Of a stretch of 64,000 nucleotides of DNA, positions 43,346-52,619 are shown piece by piece (the first letter of the stretch is position 1; each line of letters opens with the position of its first letter). Source of the stretch: Oceanisphaera marina (GTDB lineage Bacteria > Pseudomonadota > Gammaproteobacteria > Enterobacterales > Aeromonadaceae); contig NZ_BMKE01000015.1 of assembly GCF_014643915.1 (NCBI RefSeq), forward strand, positions 1-64,000, in the 5' to 3' direction. The notes below the pieces were generated by a model. It did not search any database. It saw only the letters and a list, made by a program, of their open reading frames with translations, and was not told where the DNA came from. Position numbers and translations under genes: made by a program.

Positions 43346-46300
43346 ATGCACAATAATAATGCGCTGGCGCCGGGTTTGATGGTGGTACACGGCAATCAGT
43401 TGGAAGAATTGAGAGAGTTGGCAGTGGCCTGGATGCGGCGTAATCCGCTGAGGCCCCTGGAAAACGAAGTTATATTGGTGCAAAGCAACGGCATTGCCCA
43501 GTGGTTAAAGCTGGCCCTGGCCGAGCAGCGCAGTGGTGGTATAGCGGCAGCAATGCAGGTGGACTTGCCGGCGCGTTTTTTGTGGCAAACCTACCGGCGG
43601 GTGCTGGGCAGCGACACCATTCCGGCACAATCGGCGCTGGATAAAGCACCACTAACCTGGCGTTTAATGCGTTTGTTGCCCGAGTTGCTGGCAGATGCGC
43701 GTTTTGAGCCTTTAAGTCGGTTCCTGCAGCAAGATGATGATTGTCGCAAGCGCTATCAGCTGGCGGAACGACTGGCCGACTTGTTCGACCAATATCAGGT
43801 GTATCGTGCCGACTGGCTGGCCGAGTGGGCCGCGGGGAGAGATCGCATCATCAGTGCCCGCCGTGGTCCTGTTGATCTGGGTCCCACCGCCTTGTGGCAG
43901 CCCGCATTATGGCGCGCCTTGCTGGATGATGTGGGCCACGATCAATTGGCCGGCAGCCGCGCTGGCGTGCACCCGCGCTTTGTGGCGCATTTGCGCGAAG
44001 CCGAGCAGGCGCCTGCGGGTTTGCCACGGCGGGTGATCGTGTTTGGCATTTCATCGCTGCCGGCGCAAACCCTGGAAGCCCTGGCCGCACTGGCGCGTTT
44101 TAGCCAGGTGTTATTGTGCGTACACAACCCCTGCCAACATCACTGGGGCGACATAGTGCCGGATCAGGACTTGCTTCGGCATCAATATCGCCGCCATGCC
44201 CGAAAATCCGGCCAGCCCCAGGTGTTAACCGATAACGACTTGCACCAGCACGCTCACCCCTTGCTGGCGGCCTGGGGCAAGCAGGGGCGAGATTACATCA
44301 ACCTGCTCGACAGCATTGACGACCCCGATCATTACCGCGAACGCTTTGCCGCCATGGGCAGCCGCATCGATATTTTCGCTGAAGGTGCCACCCGGCATTT
44401 ATTGGGCCAGTTGCAGGATGACATGCTGAACTTGCGCCCGCTCACCGAAACCCGCGAACACTGGCCGGCGCTTACCGAGGCATCGGCCTCGATCCGCTTC
44501 CACATTGCCCACAGCGCCCAGCGGGAAGTGGAAATACTGCACGATCAGCTGCTGGCATATTTTAATACCGATCCCAGCCTGCGCCCACGCGATATCATTG
44601 TCATGGTACCGGACGTGAATGTGTATGCGCCGCATATAGAGGCGGTATTTGGCCAGTATCAGCGGGAAGACGACCGCTATATTCCCTTTACCCTGGCTGA
44701 TCAGGGGAGCCGTGGCACGGATCCCTTGTTGATTGCGCTGGAGCAATTGCTGCGCCTGCCGGACAACCGACAAACCGTGAGCGAAATACTGGACTTGCTG
44801 GAAGTGCCGGCCCTGCGCGATCGCTTTGGCATTAACGAGCATGATGTGCCCACCTTGCACCGCTGGATAGAAGGCGCCGGCGTGCGCTGGGGGCTGGATG
44901 CCCAGCGCCGTGCGGCGCTTGGGCTGCCCGCGGACATGGAGCAAAACACCTGGCGCTTTGGTTTGCGCCGCATGCTGCTCGGGTATGCGGTGGGCAGCGG
45001 CGAGGCCTGTTTTGGCATAGAGCCCTATGATGAAATAGGCGGCCTGGATGCGGCCTTGATTGGCCCGCTGGTGCGTTTGCTGGACACGCTGGATCACTGG
45101 CATCAGCAGTTATCGCAACTCATGTTACCCGCCGAGTGGGGCCAAGTATTGCACCAGTTGCTGAGTGACTGCTTCCTGGCAAGCCAGGAGCGAGATCAAA
45201 CCCTGCTCGCAGGGCTGACCGAGGCGCTGGAAGACTGGCAGCAGTTGTGCAGCGGCGTAGAGTTGAATGAGGCCTTGCCATTGAATGTGGTGCGCGAGGC
45301 CTGGCTGGGCGCACTGGATCAAGGCCGGTTAAGTCAGCGCTTTATGGCGGGGGCGGTGAATTTTTGTACCCTGATGCCGATGCGCGCCATTCCGTTTCGC
45401 ATGGTGTGCTTGCTGGGCATGAACGATGGCGATTATCCGCGTACCGTGACCGCGCTCGATTTTGACTTGATGGCCAAGGATTATCGCCCCGGGGATCGCT
45501 CGCGGCGAGAAGACGACCGTTATTTGCTGCTGGAGGCCTTGTTGTCGGCGCGAGAGCGGCTTTATATCAGCTGGGTGGGGCGCAGTATTCGCGATAACAG
45601 CGAGCGGCCGCCTTCGGTATTGGTGGGGCAGCTTAGAGATCATCTGGCTGCCGGCTGGCAGTGGCATGATGATGAGCAGCCGCTGCTGGCGGCCATCACT
45701 ACCGAGCATCCGTTACAACCCTTCAGCCGCCAATACTTTAGCGAGCAAGGCCCCTTGTTCAGCTATGCCCGTGAGTGGGCTGGCTTGCACCGCGCCGTAT
45801 CGACGTCAGAAATATCGGCGTTACCGCCTTTGCTCAGCGACGACAGTCAGGTACTGGAGCGCCAACTTGAGCAATTGCAGCATTTTTTGCGCGACCCGGT
45901 CGGGCACTTTTTTACCCAGCGGCTCAAGGTTTACCTGGGGGAGGATGCGTCGCCACAATTGGATGAAGAGCCCTTTAGTCTGGATGGGCTGCAAGTCTAT
46001 CAGCTCAAGCAACAACTGCTGGAGCAAGCCAGTGCTTCAACGGACGATATGGCGTCTGTGCTGGCTCGAGCGGCCACTCGGCAAGCGGGGCAGGGGCTAT
46101 TGCCGCTGGCCGGGTTTGGTGACGCGCAACAGGCTAAATTGCTGGCGCCCTTGCCGGGGCAATTACAACGCTACCAGCTGTTGCGCCAGCAATGGCCGAC
46201 CCCGCTCAACTCCCCCTTGCCACTGCACTTTGTGCACCAGGGCATCGAGCTGCAAGGCTGGTTGGGTGGCTTGCACCAGCAGGGGGAGCAGTTGGCGCGC

Positions 46301-46774
46301 CTGGAGTTGCAACCGGGTAACTTGCTGAATAAAAAAACCTTCAAGTGGCACCGGCTGTTGCGCCCCTTTGTGGCCCAGGTGGTGGCCGCGGCATCGGGTA
46401 TGTCACTCACGACCTGGCTGGTGGGCGAAGATGCCACCCTGGAGTTTGCTCCGCTCAAGCAAGAGCAAGCCGTCGAGATATTACGCCCCTGGCTCAGCGC
46501 CTGGCGTGCTGGCCTGGAGTCCCCTTTGCCGGTGGCGCTGAATACCGCCATGGTATGGCTGGAAAAAGCCGATCAAGACAAGGCGCGCACCCAGTATGAA
46601 GGGGACGATTATTTTGGTGGCGGAGAATGCCGACAAAACCCTGCCCTGGCGCGTCAGTACCCCAGCTTTGCCAGCCTGACGGCCAGCGGTGAATTCGCCG
46701 ATTGGTGCGAGCAACTCTATCGGCCGCTATTCAGCCATCAACCCACCGTTATTACCGCGGAGCACACAGCATGA
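43346..46774 (+). CDS. recC: Exodeoxyribonuclease V subunit gamma
   Basis: A 1142-aa RecC, recognising Chi and splitting the duplex within RecBCD. The N-terminal VVHGNQLEELRELAVAWM and the segment FCTLMPMRAIPFRMVCLLGM with DGDYPRTVTALDFDLMA are characteristic. Length matches E. coli (1122 aa). AAGGAA ribosome site. The stop overlaps the recB start (ATGA). Confidence 0.96.
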   Translation: MHNNNALAPGLMVVHGNQLEELRELAVAWMRRNPLRPLENEVILVQSNGIAQWLKLALAEQRSGGIAAAMQVDLPARFLWQTYRRVLGSDTIPAQSALDKAPLTWRLMRLLPELLADARFEPLSRFLQQDDDCRKRYQLAERLADLFDQYQVYRADWLAEWAAGRDRIISARRGPVDLGPTALWQPALWRALLDDVGHDQLAGSRAGVHPRFVAHLREAEQAPAGLPRRVIVFGISSLPAQTLEALAALARFSQVLLCVHNPCQHHWGDIVPDQDLLRHQYRRHARKSGQPQVLTDNDLHQHAHPLLAAWGKQGRDYINLLDSIDDPDHYRERFAAMGSRIDIFAEGATRHLLGQLQDDMLNLRPLTETREHWPALTEASASIRFHIAHSAQREVEILHDQLLAYFNTDPSLRPRDIIVMVPDVNVYAPHIEAVFGQYQREDDRYIPFTLADQGSRGTDPLLIALEQLLRLPDNRQTVSEILDLLEVPALRDRFGINEHDVPTLHRWIEGAGVRWGLDAQRRAALGLPADMEQNTWRFGLRRMLLGYAVGSGEACFGIEPYDEIGGLDAALIGPLVRLLDTLDHWHQQLSQLMLPAEWGQVLHQLLSDCFLASQERDQTLLAGLTEALEDWQQLCSGVELNEALPLNVVREAWLGALDQGRLSQRFMAGAVNFCTLMPMRAIPFRMVCLLGMNDGDYPRTVTALDFDLMAKDYRPGDRSRREDDRYLLLEALLSARERLYISWVGRSIRDNSERPPSVLVGQLRDHLAAGWQWHDDEQPLLAAITTEHPLQPFSRQYFSEQGPLFSYAREWAGLHRAVSTSEISALPPLLSDDSQVLERQLEQLQHFLRDPVGHFFTQRLKVYLGEDASPQLDEEPFSLDGLQVYQLKQQLLEQASASTDDMASVLARAATRQAGQGLLPLAGFGDAQQAKLLAPLPGQLQRYQLLRQQWPTPLNSPLPLHFVHQGIELQGWLGGLHQQGEQLARLELQPGNLLNKKTFKWHRLLRPFVAQVVAAASGMSLTTWLVGEDATLEFAPLKQEQAVEILRPWLSAWRAGLESPLPVALNTAMVWLEKADQDKARTQYEGDDYFGGGECRQNPALARQYPSFASLTASGEFADWCEQLYRPLFSHQPTVITAEHTA

Positions 46775-49700
46775 GCGCATTGATTTCTCAGTCTTCGGCA
46801 GACACTCGGCCGCTGGCGCTGCGCTTTGTGCTGCGCGGCAGTCGCCTGATTGAAGCCAGTGCCGGTACCGGCAAAACCTTTACCATTTCGGCACTGTACT
46901 TGCGGCTGGTGCTCGGCCATGGCGGCGATGCTGCCTTTAGTCGTGAACTGCTGCCACCGGAAATACTGGTAGTAACCTTTACCGATGCCGCCACCCGCGA
47001 GCTGCGCGAGCGCATTCGGGCGCGATTGGTGGAGGCGGCGCAGGCGTTTCGAGGAGACATTGAAGGCGATGACCTGCTCGAACAGCTGAAAGCGGACTTT
47101 GCCCAGGAGCAGTGGCCGGCCTGTGCCCGTCGGCTCGATATTGCCGCCCAGTGGATGGATGAAGCCGCGGTGTCGACCATTCATGGCTGGTGCCAGCGCA
47201 TGCTGCGCGAGCATGCCTTTGATAGCGGCAGCCTGTTTACCCAAACCCTGCAGACGGATCACCACGAGCTTAAAGCACAGGTGGTGCGCGATTACTGGCG
47301 CCAACAATGCTATCCACTCACCGATCAGCCCCTGGCCTGGGTGATAGAGCACTGGAAAAACCCCGATGCCTTGCTGAACATCATCCAGCCCTTGTTGCAG
47401 GAAAGCGGCGCCGTCAGCCAGCCGCTGGCCGAGCTGCTAACGGCAGAATTACAGCAACACGACGACACTCTGGCCGCGCTTAAGGCCCCCTGGGAGGGCT
47501 GGCTTGAGGAAATTTCAGCACTCTTGCACCCAGGAATTGCCAACAAGCAGGTACACGGAAAATGGTTGCAAGCCAAACGCACCGACGGCTGGCTGGCTGC
47601 GATCCGCGAGTGGCTTGACGGTGATGAGGTTGAGCTTGGGCTGAGTGAGGCGGCTCTGTATCGCCTTAGCGCCGAGGGGATCGCCGAAGCCTGGAAAACC
47701 GGCGAGCCACCGCAGCATCCGGCGTTTGATGCCATGTCCTCTTTACCTGCCGAGTTGGCGGCATTGGCGGCACCGCTCGAGTCGGCGCGCCGTCATGCGG
47801 CGGCCTGGGTCAGCCAGCGTTTCGATGAAGAAAAACGCCGCCGTGCCGAAATGGGCTTCGATGATATGCTGTCGCGCCTCGATGACGCCCTGCAAGGGGA
47901 GAACGGCAGCCGCCTGGCCGAGGTGATCCGCCAGCAATTCCCGGTGGCCATGATTGATGAGTTTCAAGATACGGATCCGCTGCAGTACCGCATTTTTGAC
48001 CGTATTTATCAGCTGGCCGATAACGCGCAAGACACGGGGCTGTTTTTAATCGGTGATCCCAAACAGGCCATTTATGCTTTCCGTGGCGCCGATATTCATA
48101 CCTATTTGAGTGCACGGCAGGCGACCCGTGGCCGGCACAGTAGCCTGGACACCAACTTTCGCTCCGCCACCGCCATGGTGAACGCCGTTAACCGGCTGTT
48201 TTCGCTGGCCGAACAGCGAGATACAGGGTCCGGTGCCTTTCTATTTCGCCAGGGCGAGGATAATCCGTTGCCCTTTCTGCCGGTGCAGGGCAAAGGGCGC
48301 AACGAGCAGTGGTGCGTGCACCGGGCAGATACAGACCGGCTCACGGCCGAGCCGGCCTTGACCTTTTGGCAGCTTACTCAGGACGAGTCGGTCTCGGGCG
48401 CCGAATACCGTGCCCAGATGGCGGCCAGTGCCGCCAGCGAGATCACCGAGCTGTTGAACCTGGGCCAGCACAACCGCGCCGGTTTTGCCGGCGAAGCGTC
48501 CTTTACGGCGCTGCAACCCAGTGATATTGCGGTCTTGGTGCGCAACGTGACCGAGGCGCAAGCCATTCGCAGTGAATTGGCGGCACTCGGGGTGCGCAGT
48601 GTGTATTTATCCGATAAAGACTCCATCTTTAACAGCCAGGAGGCACTGGACTTGCTGCTGTGGTTGCGCGCCTGTGCCGAGCCGGAGCAAGACCGTTTAC
48701 TGCGGGCGGCGCTGGCCAGTCGCACCCTGGACCTGACCCTGAATGAGTTGGAGCAGTTGAACCAGGATGAGCGCCGTTGGGAGCGCCACGTGATGCAATT
48801 TCGTGATTATCGCGCCCGCTGGCGTCGTCAGGGGGTGCTGCCCATGCTGCATCAATTACTGCACGACTTTAATTTGCCCGGCCGACTCATGCAGCGCAGC
48901 GATGGCGAGCGTGCGCTCACCAATATGCTGCATCTGGCCGAGCTGATGCAGCAGGCGGCCGCCAATCTGGATGGCGAACAGGCCCTGACCCGTCACCTGG
49001 CCGAGCGGGTACTGGGCACAGATGACAGTAATGAAGAGCAGGTATTGCGGCTGGAAAGCGACGCGGCCCTGGTGCGGGTGGTGACCATTCACAAGTCCAA
49101 GGGCCTGGAATATCCGCTGGTGTTCCTGCCCTTTATTTGCTCGTTTCGGGCGCTGAACAAGCATGAGCCGGTAAGGGTACAGCAGGAGGAGCAACGCCGT
49201 TTGGTACTGTCTCCCAACGCCGAGCAGTTTGCCCAGGCCGAGCAGGAGCGGCTGGCCGAAGACACGCGGCTGCTGTATGTGGCCCTGACCCGGGCCCGTC
49301 ATGCTTGCTGGCTGGGCATGGCCGATATCCGAAGTCGAGGCAAAGAGTCCATCTTGCATCAGTCGGCTATTGGCCAGTTATTGGGCGGCGGGGCGGCTTT
49401 GGCGAATAGCGCCTCGTTAAGCGATTGGCTCACTCCGCTGGCCGTCGCCGGTGAGATTGCCGTCAGGCCACTGCCCGAGCCCACAGGCCGGATGTTGCAG
49501 CAGGATCTGACTCAGGCCGAGACCGAGCCCAGCTACCGCACCCCACAACGCCGCGCGGCCGAGCATTGGTGGATTGCCTCTTACAGTGCCTTGCGTACCG
49601 GCGCCGTGAGCTTACTCACGTCCGAACAAGGTGAAAAAGTGCCTGAAGAACAACAGTTTGCACTGTCACGCTTTGAAGATACGGCCCCGGAAAATGCCGC

Positions 49701-50514
49701 GGCCGCCACCGTGGCCGATGATGAGCAAGAGTCGGTGTTGATGCCCGCGCTGGCCCAGCAGGACACGCCCAGCCTGCACGGCTTTCCGCGCGGGCCTGCC
49801 CCGGGCACCTTTTTGCACGGTCTGCTCGAGTTGGCGGCGAGCGACGGCTTTAATATGGCCGTGCCTGCCTTCAGCGAACAGCTGGCGCGCCGTTGTCAGT
49901 TACGTGGCTTAAGCGAGTGGATTGAGCCACTCACGCACTGGCTGGAGCAATTGCTGCAGACGCCGGTATTGGGCACCGATTCAGCACATGACACCGAGCG
50001 TCAGCCGGTGAGTCTGGCCGAGCTGGAAACCTATCAGCCAGAGCTGGAGTTCTGGTTTGAGGCCAGCAAGGTCGATGTGCGCCGCCTCGACCAGCTGGTG
50101 CGTGGCAGCGTCTTGCCAGAATATCCCAGAGCCGAGTTATTGCCCGACACCCTGAATGGCATGTTCAAAGGCTTTATCGACCTGGTGTTTGAGCATCAGG
50201 GCCGTTATTTTGTGGTGGATTACAAGTCTAACTGGCTGGGCGCCACCGACGCCGATTACACTCAGGACGCCATGAACCAGCAGATGGCCAAACACAGATA
50301 CGATCTGCAATATGTGCTGTATTTGCTGGCTTTGCATCGCCAGCTTAAGCTGCGCCTGCCTGATTATGACTATGACACCCACATGGGCGGCGCAATCTAT
50401 TGGTTTATTCGCCAGCCCCAGGCCGTGTATTACCACAAGCCCGCCAGGGCATTGATTGAGGCGTTGGATGCGCTCTTTAGTGGCGATCTTATCGAGGAGT
50501 CATCTCATGTTTGA
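46771..50514 (+). CDS. recB: Exodeoxyribonuclease V subunit beta
   Basis: A 1247-aa UvrD-like 3'-5' helicase with C-terminal nuclease. Walker A LIEASAGTGKTFTISALYL near residue 27, motif II MIDEFQDTDPLQYRIF, motif III GDPKQAIYAFRGAD, motif V VVTIHKSKGLEYPLVFLP; nuclease residues in GMFKGFIDLVFEH and FVVDYKSNWLG near residue 1150. The ATG overlapping the recC stop is chosen over an upstream in-frame codon. It ends 8 nt inside recD. Confidence 0.96.
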   Translation: MSALISQSSADTRPLALRFVLRGSRLIEASAGTGKTFTISALYLRLVLGHGGDAAFSRELLPPEILVVTFTDAATRELRERIRARLVEAAQAFRGDIEGDDLLEQLKADFAQEQWPACARRLDIAAQWMDEAAVSTIHGWCQRMLREHAFDSGSLFTQTLQTDHHELKAQVVRDYWRQQCYPLTDQPLAWVIEHWKNPDALLNIIQPLLQESGAVSQPLAELLTAELQQHDDTLAALKAPWEGWLEEISALLHPGIANKQVHGKWLQAKRTDGWLAAIREWLDGDEVELGLSEAALYRLSAEGIAEAWKTGEPPQHPAFDAMSSLPAELAALAAPLESARRHAAAWVSQRFDEEKRRRAEMGFDDMLSRLDDALQGENGSRLAEVIRQQFPVAMIDEFQDTDPLQYRIFDRIYQLADNAQDTGLFLIGDPKQAIYAFRGADIHTYLSARQATRGRHSSLDTNFRSATAMVNAVNRLFSLAEQRDTGSGAFLFRQGEDNPLPFLPVQGKGRNEQWCVHRADTDRLTAEPALTFWQLTQDESVSGAEYRAQMAASAASEITELLNLGQHNRAGFAGEASFTALQPSDIAVLVRNVTEAQAIRSELAALGVRSVYLSDKDSIFNSQEALDLLLWLRACAEPEQDRLLRAALASRTLDLTLNELEQLNQDERRWERHVMQFRDYRARWRRQGVLPMLHQLLHDFNLPGRLMQRSDGERALTNMLHLAELMQQAAANLDGEQALTRHLAERVLGTDDSNEEQVLRLESDAALVRVVTIHKSKGLEYPLVFLPFICSFRALNKHEPVRVQQEEQRRLVLSPNAEQFAQAEQERLAEDTRLLYVALTRARHACWLGMADIRSRGKESILHQSAIGQLLGGGAALANSASLSDWLTPLAVAGEIAVRPLPEPTGRMLQQDLTQAETEPSYRTPQRRAAEHWWIASYSALRTGAVSLLTSEQGEKVPEEQQFALSRFEDTAPENAAAATVADDEQESVLMPALAQQDTPSLHGFPRGPAPGTFLHGLLELAASDGFNMAVPAFSEQLARRCQLRGLSEWIEPLTHWLEQLLQTPVLGTDSAHDTERQPVSLAELETYQPELEFWFEASKVDVRRLDQLVRGSVLPEYPRAELLPDTLNGMFKGFIDLVFEHQGRYFVVDYKSNWLGATDADYTQDAMNQQMAKHRYDLQYVLYLLALHRQLKLRLPDYDYDTHMGGAIYWFIRQPQAVYYHKPARALIEALDALFSGDLIEESSHV

Positions 50515-52567
50515 TCCTGAATCCGTTGCAGAACATTCCGTGACTAAACACGCCACGGCCGACCATGCCCTGCAGTCTCACCGCCAGATGTTCGGCCTGC
50601 TCGACAGCTGGGTAGAAAAAGGCTGGCTGCGCGCCCTCGACGGCGCTTTGGCGCGCTTTTTTGCCGAGCTGGATCCCCAGGCCGAGCCGCTGTTGCTGCT
50701 GGCCTCGGCGCTGGCCAGCCACCAGCTGGGGCAAGGCCATGTCTGTCTGGATCTGGTCGCGACTTTAGCCAATCCCGACTTTGCCTTGTCGATGCCGCCA
50801 GAAGGCGATGAAGCGGGGCTCACGCTGCTGCCGTCCCAGTTACTGGCTGGGGTGGCGCTGACAGATTGGCATCAGCAGTTGCAAGCCAGCCCCCTGGTGG
50901 CCGAGGCGTCAGGGAATGAAGCCAGGCCCCTGGTGCTGCATGAGCAGCGGCTGTATTTGCGCCGTTACTGGCGTTACGAGCAATCGGTGGCGCAGGCGCT
51001 CCGTCATCGCCTGGCGCTGGCCTCCGATCTGCCTGAGCAACTCGGCGAGCGGCTGGCGCAGTTGTTTCCCGAGCCGCTGGTGGTGGATGGCCAACGCCAG
51101 ACCGATTGGCAAAAGCTGGCCTGTGCGCTGGCGGTGCGCGGCAATTTCAGCTTGATCACCGGCGGGCCCGGTACCGGTAAAACCACCACAGTGGTGCGCT
51201 TGCTGGCGCTGTTGCAGCAATCTGCCGGTGCCCACTCGCTGCGTATTCGACTGGCGGCGCCCACCGGCAAGGCGGCGGCACGGCTCACCGAGTCCATTGG
51301 CGATCAGGTGGCTTCGCTGCCGGTGACGGAGGCAGTGCGCGCCACCATTCCCAGCGAGGTGACCACCCTGCATCGGCTGCTAGGCAGCCTGCCCAACAGT
51401 CGTCACTTTCGCCATCACCCCGGCAACCTGCTGCCACTGGATGTGCTGGTGGTGGATGAGGCCTCCATGATCGATCTCGAGATGATGGCCACGCTGCTGG
51501 CGGCCTTGCCCCTGCATGCGCGGCTGATCTTGCTGGGTGATAAAGACCAGTTGGCTTCGGTGGAAGCAGGCGCCTTGTTGGGGGATTTGTGTCGTGATGC
51601 ACAAGTGGGACGTTATGATCCCGAGCTTGGTCACTGGCTTGAACAGGTGAGTGGCGAGGCGCTTGTGCACCCGCTGTTACAGCCAGGCACCCGAGAAGAG
51701 CACCCCCTGGCGCAGCGCACCCTGATGCTGCGTTACTCTCGCCGTTTTGGCAGCGAGTCCGGCATAGGCCAGCTGGCGTCGGCGGTCAACGAACAAGATG
51801 CGCCCCAGGCTCGGCGTATTCTTACCGAGGGCAGGGCCGACGTGTATCGGCTCAAATTGCGCGATGAGCAAGACAAGGCGCTGGATAAGTTGTTGCTTAA
51901 CGGGTGGGGCCAGGCGCTGGGCTACGGGCATTATCTTGAGCTGCTGCAACACACCCGACCCGGCGCCAACACTGAGGTGGATGATCCAGCCTGGCATGAC
52001 TGGGCGGGACAGGTGCTGGCCGCCTTCGATGCGTTTCGGTTGCTGAGTGCGGTGCGCAAGGGGCCCTGGGGCGTCGAGGGCTTGAATGAGCGCATCGCCA
52101 GCCTGTTGCACCAGCGTGGCCTGCTCAGTGCCGATCAAGGCTGGTATGAGGGGCGCCCGGTGCTGGTGACCCGCAACGATTACAGTTTAGGCCTCATGAA
52201 TGGCGACATCGGTATTGCGCTGCGCTTGCCGGATACGCCGGGGCGCACCGTGCTGCGGGTCGCTTTTGCCCGCAACGACGGCTCGGGAGAGCTTAAATTT
52301 GTGCTGCCCAGTCGCCTGAGCGCCATCGAAACCGTGTTCGCGATGACGGTACACAAATCTCAGGGGTCTGAATTTGCCCACACCGCGCTGATTTTGCCCG
52401 AAAGTCTGAACCCGGTGCTCACCAAAGAGCTGCTCTATACCGGCATTACCCGGGCTCGGCATTACTTTAGCTTGATTGAAAGCCGAGCTTCGGTGTTCGA
52501 GCAGACTATACAAAAACGGGTAGAGCGGCGTAGCGGCCTGTTGGCCGGCTTGCAGGGCAATGACTAA
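50507..52567 (+). CDS. recD: Exodeoxyribonuclease V subunit alpha
   Basis: A 686-aa 5'-3' helicase. Walker A LITGGPGTGKTTTVVRLL near residue 218, Walker B VLVVDEASMIDLEMM near 318, GDKDQLASVEAGALLGDLC, and C-terminal AMTVHKSQGSEFAHTALILP. The start at 50507 has GAGGAG upstream and overlaps the end of recB. E. coli RecD is 608 aa; the extra length is in the N-terminus and in linkers. Confidence 0.95.
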   Translation: MFDPESVAEHSVTKHATADHALQSHRQMFGLLDSWVEKGWLRALDGALARFFAELDPQAEPLLLLASALASHQLGQGHVCLDLVATLANPDFALSMPPEGDEAGLTLLPSQLLAGVALTDWHQQLQASPLVAEASGNEARPLVLHEQRLYLRRYWRYEQSVAQALRHRLALASDLPEQLGERLAQLFPEPLVVDGQRQTDWQKLACALAVRGNFSLITGGPGTGKTTTVVRLLALLQQSAGAHSLRIRLAAPTGKAAARLTESIGDQVASLPVTEAVRATIPSEVTTLHRLLGSLPNSRHFRHHPGNLLPLDVLVVDEASMIDLEMMATLLAALPLHARLILLGDKDQLASVEAGALLGDLCRDAQVGRYDPELGHWLEQVSGEALVHPLLQPGTREEHPLAQRTLMLRYSRRFGSESGIGQLASAVNEQDAPQARRILTEGRADVYRLKLRDEQDKALDKLLLNGWGQALGYGHYLELLQHTRPGANTEVDDPAWHDWAGQVLAAFDAFRLLSAVRKGPWGVEGLNERIASLLHQRGLLSADQGWYEGRPVLVTRNDYSLGLMNGDIGIALRLPDTPGRTVLRVAFARNDGSGELKFVLPSRLSAIETVFAMTVHKSQGSEFAHTALILPESLNPVLTKELLYTGITRARHYFSLIESRASVFEQTIQKRVERRSGLLAGLQGND

Positions 52568-52619
52568 CCATTCTGAAATAACCGGAACCGCCTATGCGCG
52601 CGGGTCTGGCGGACCTCTG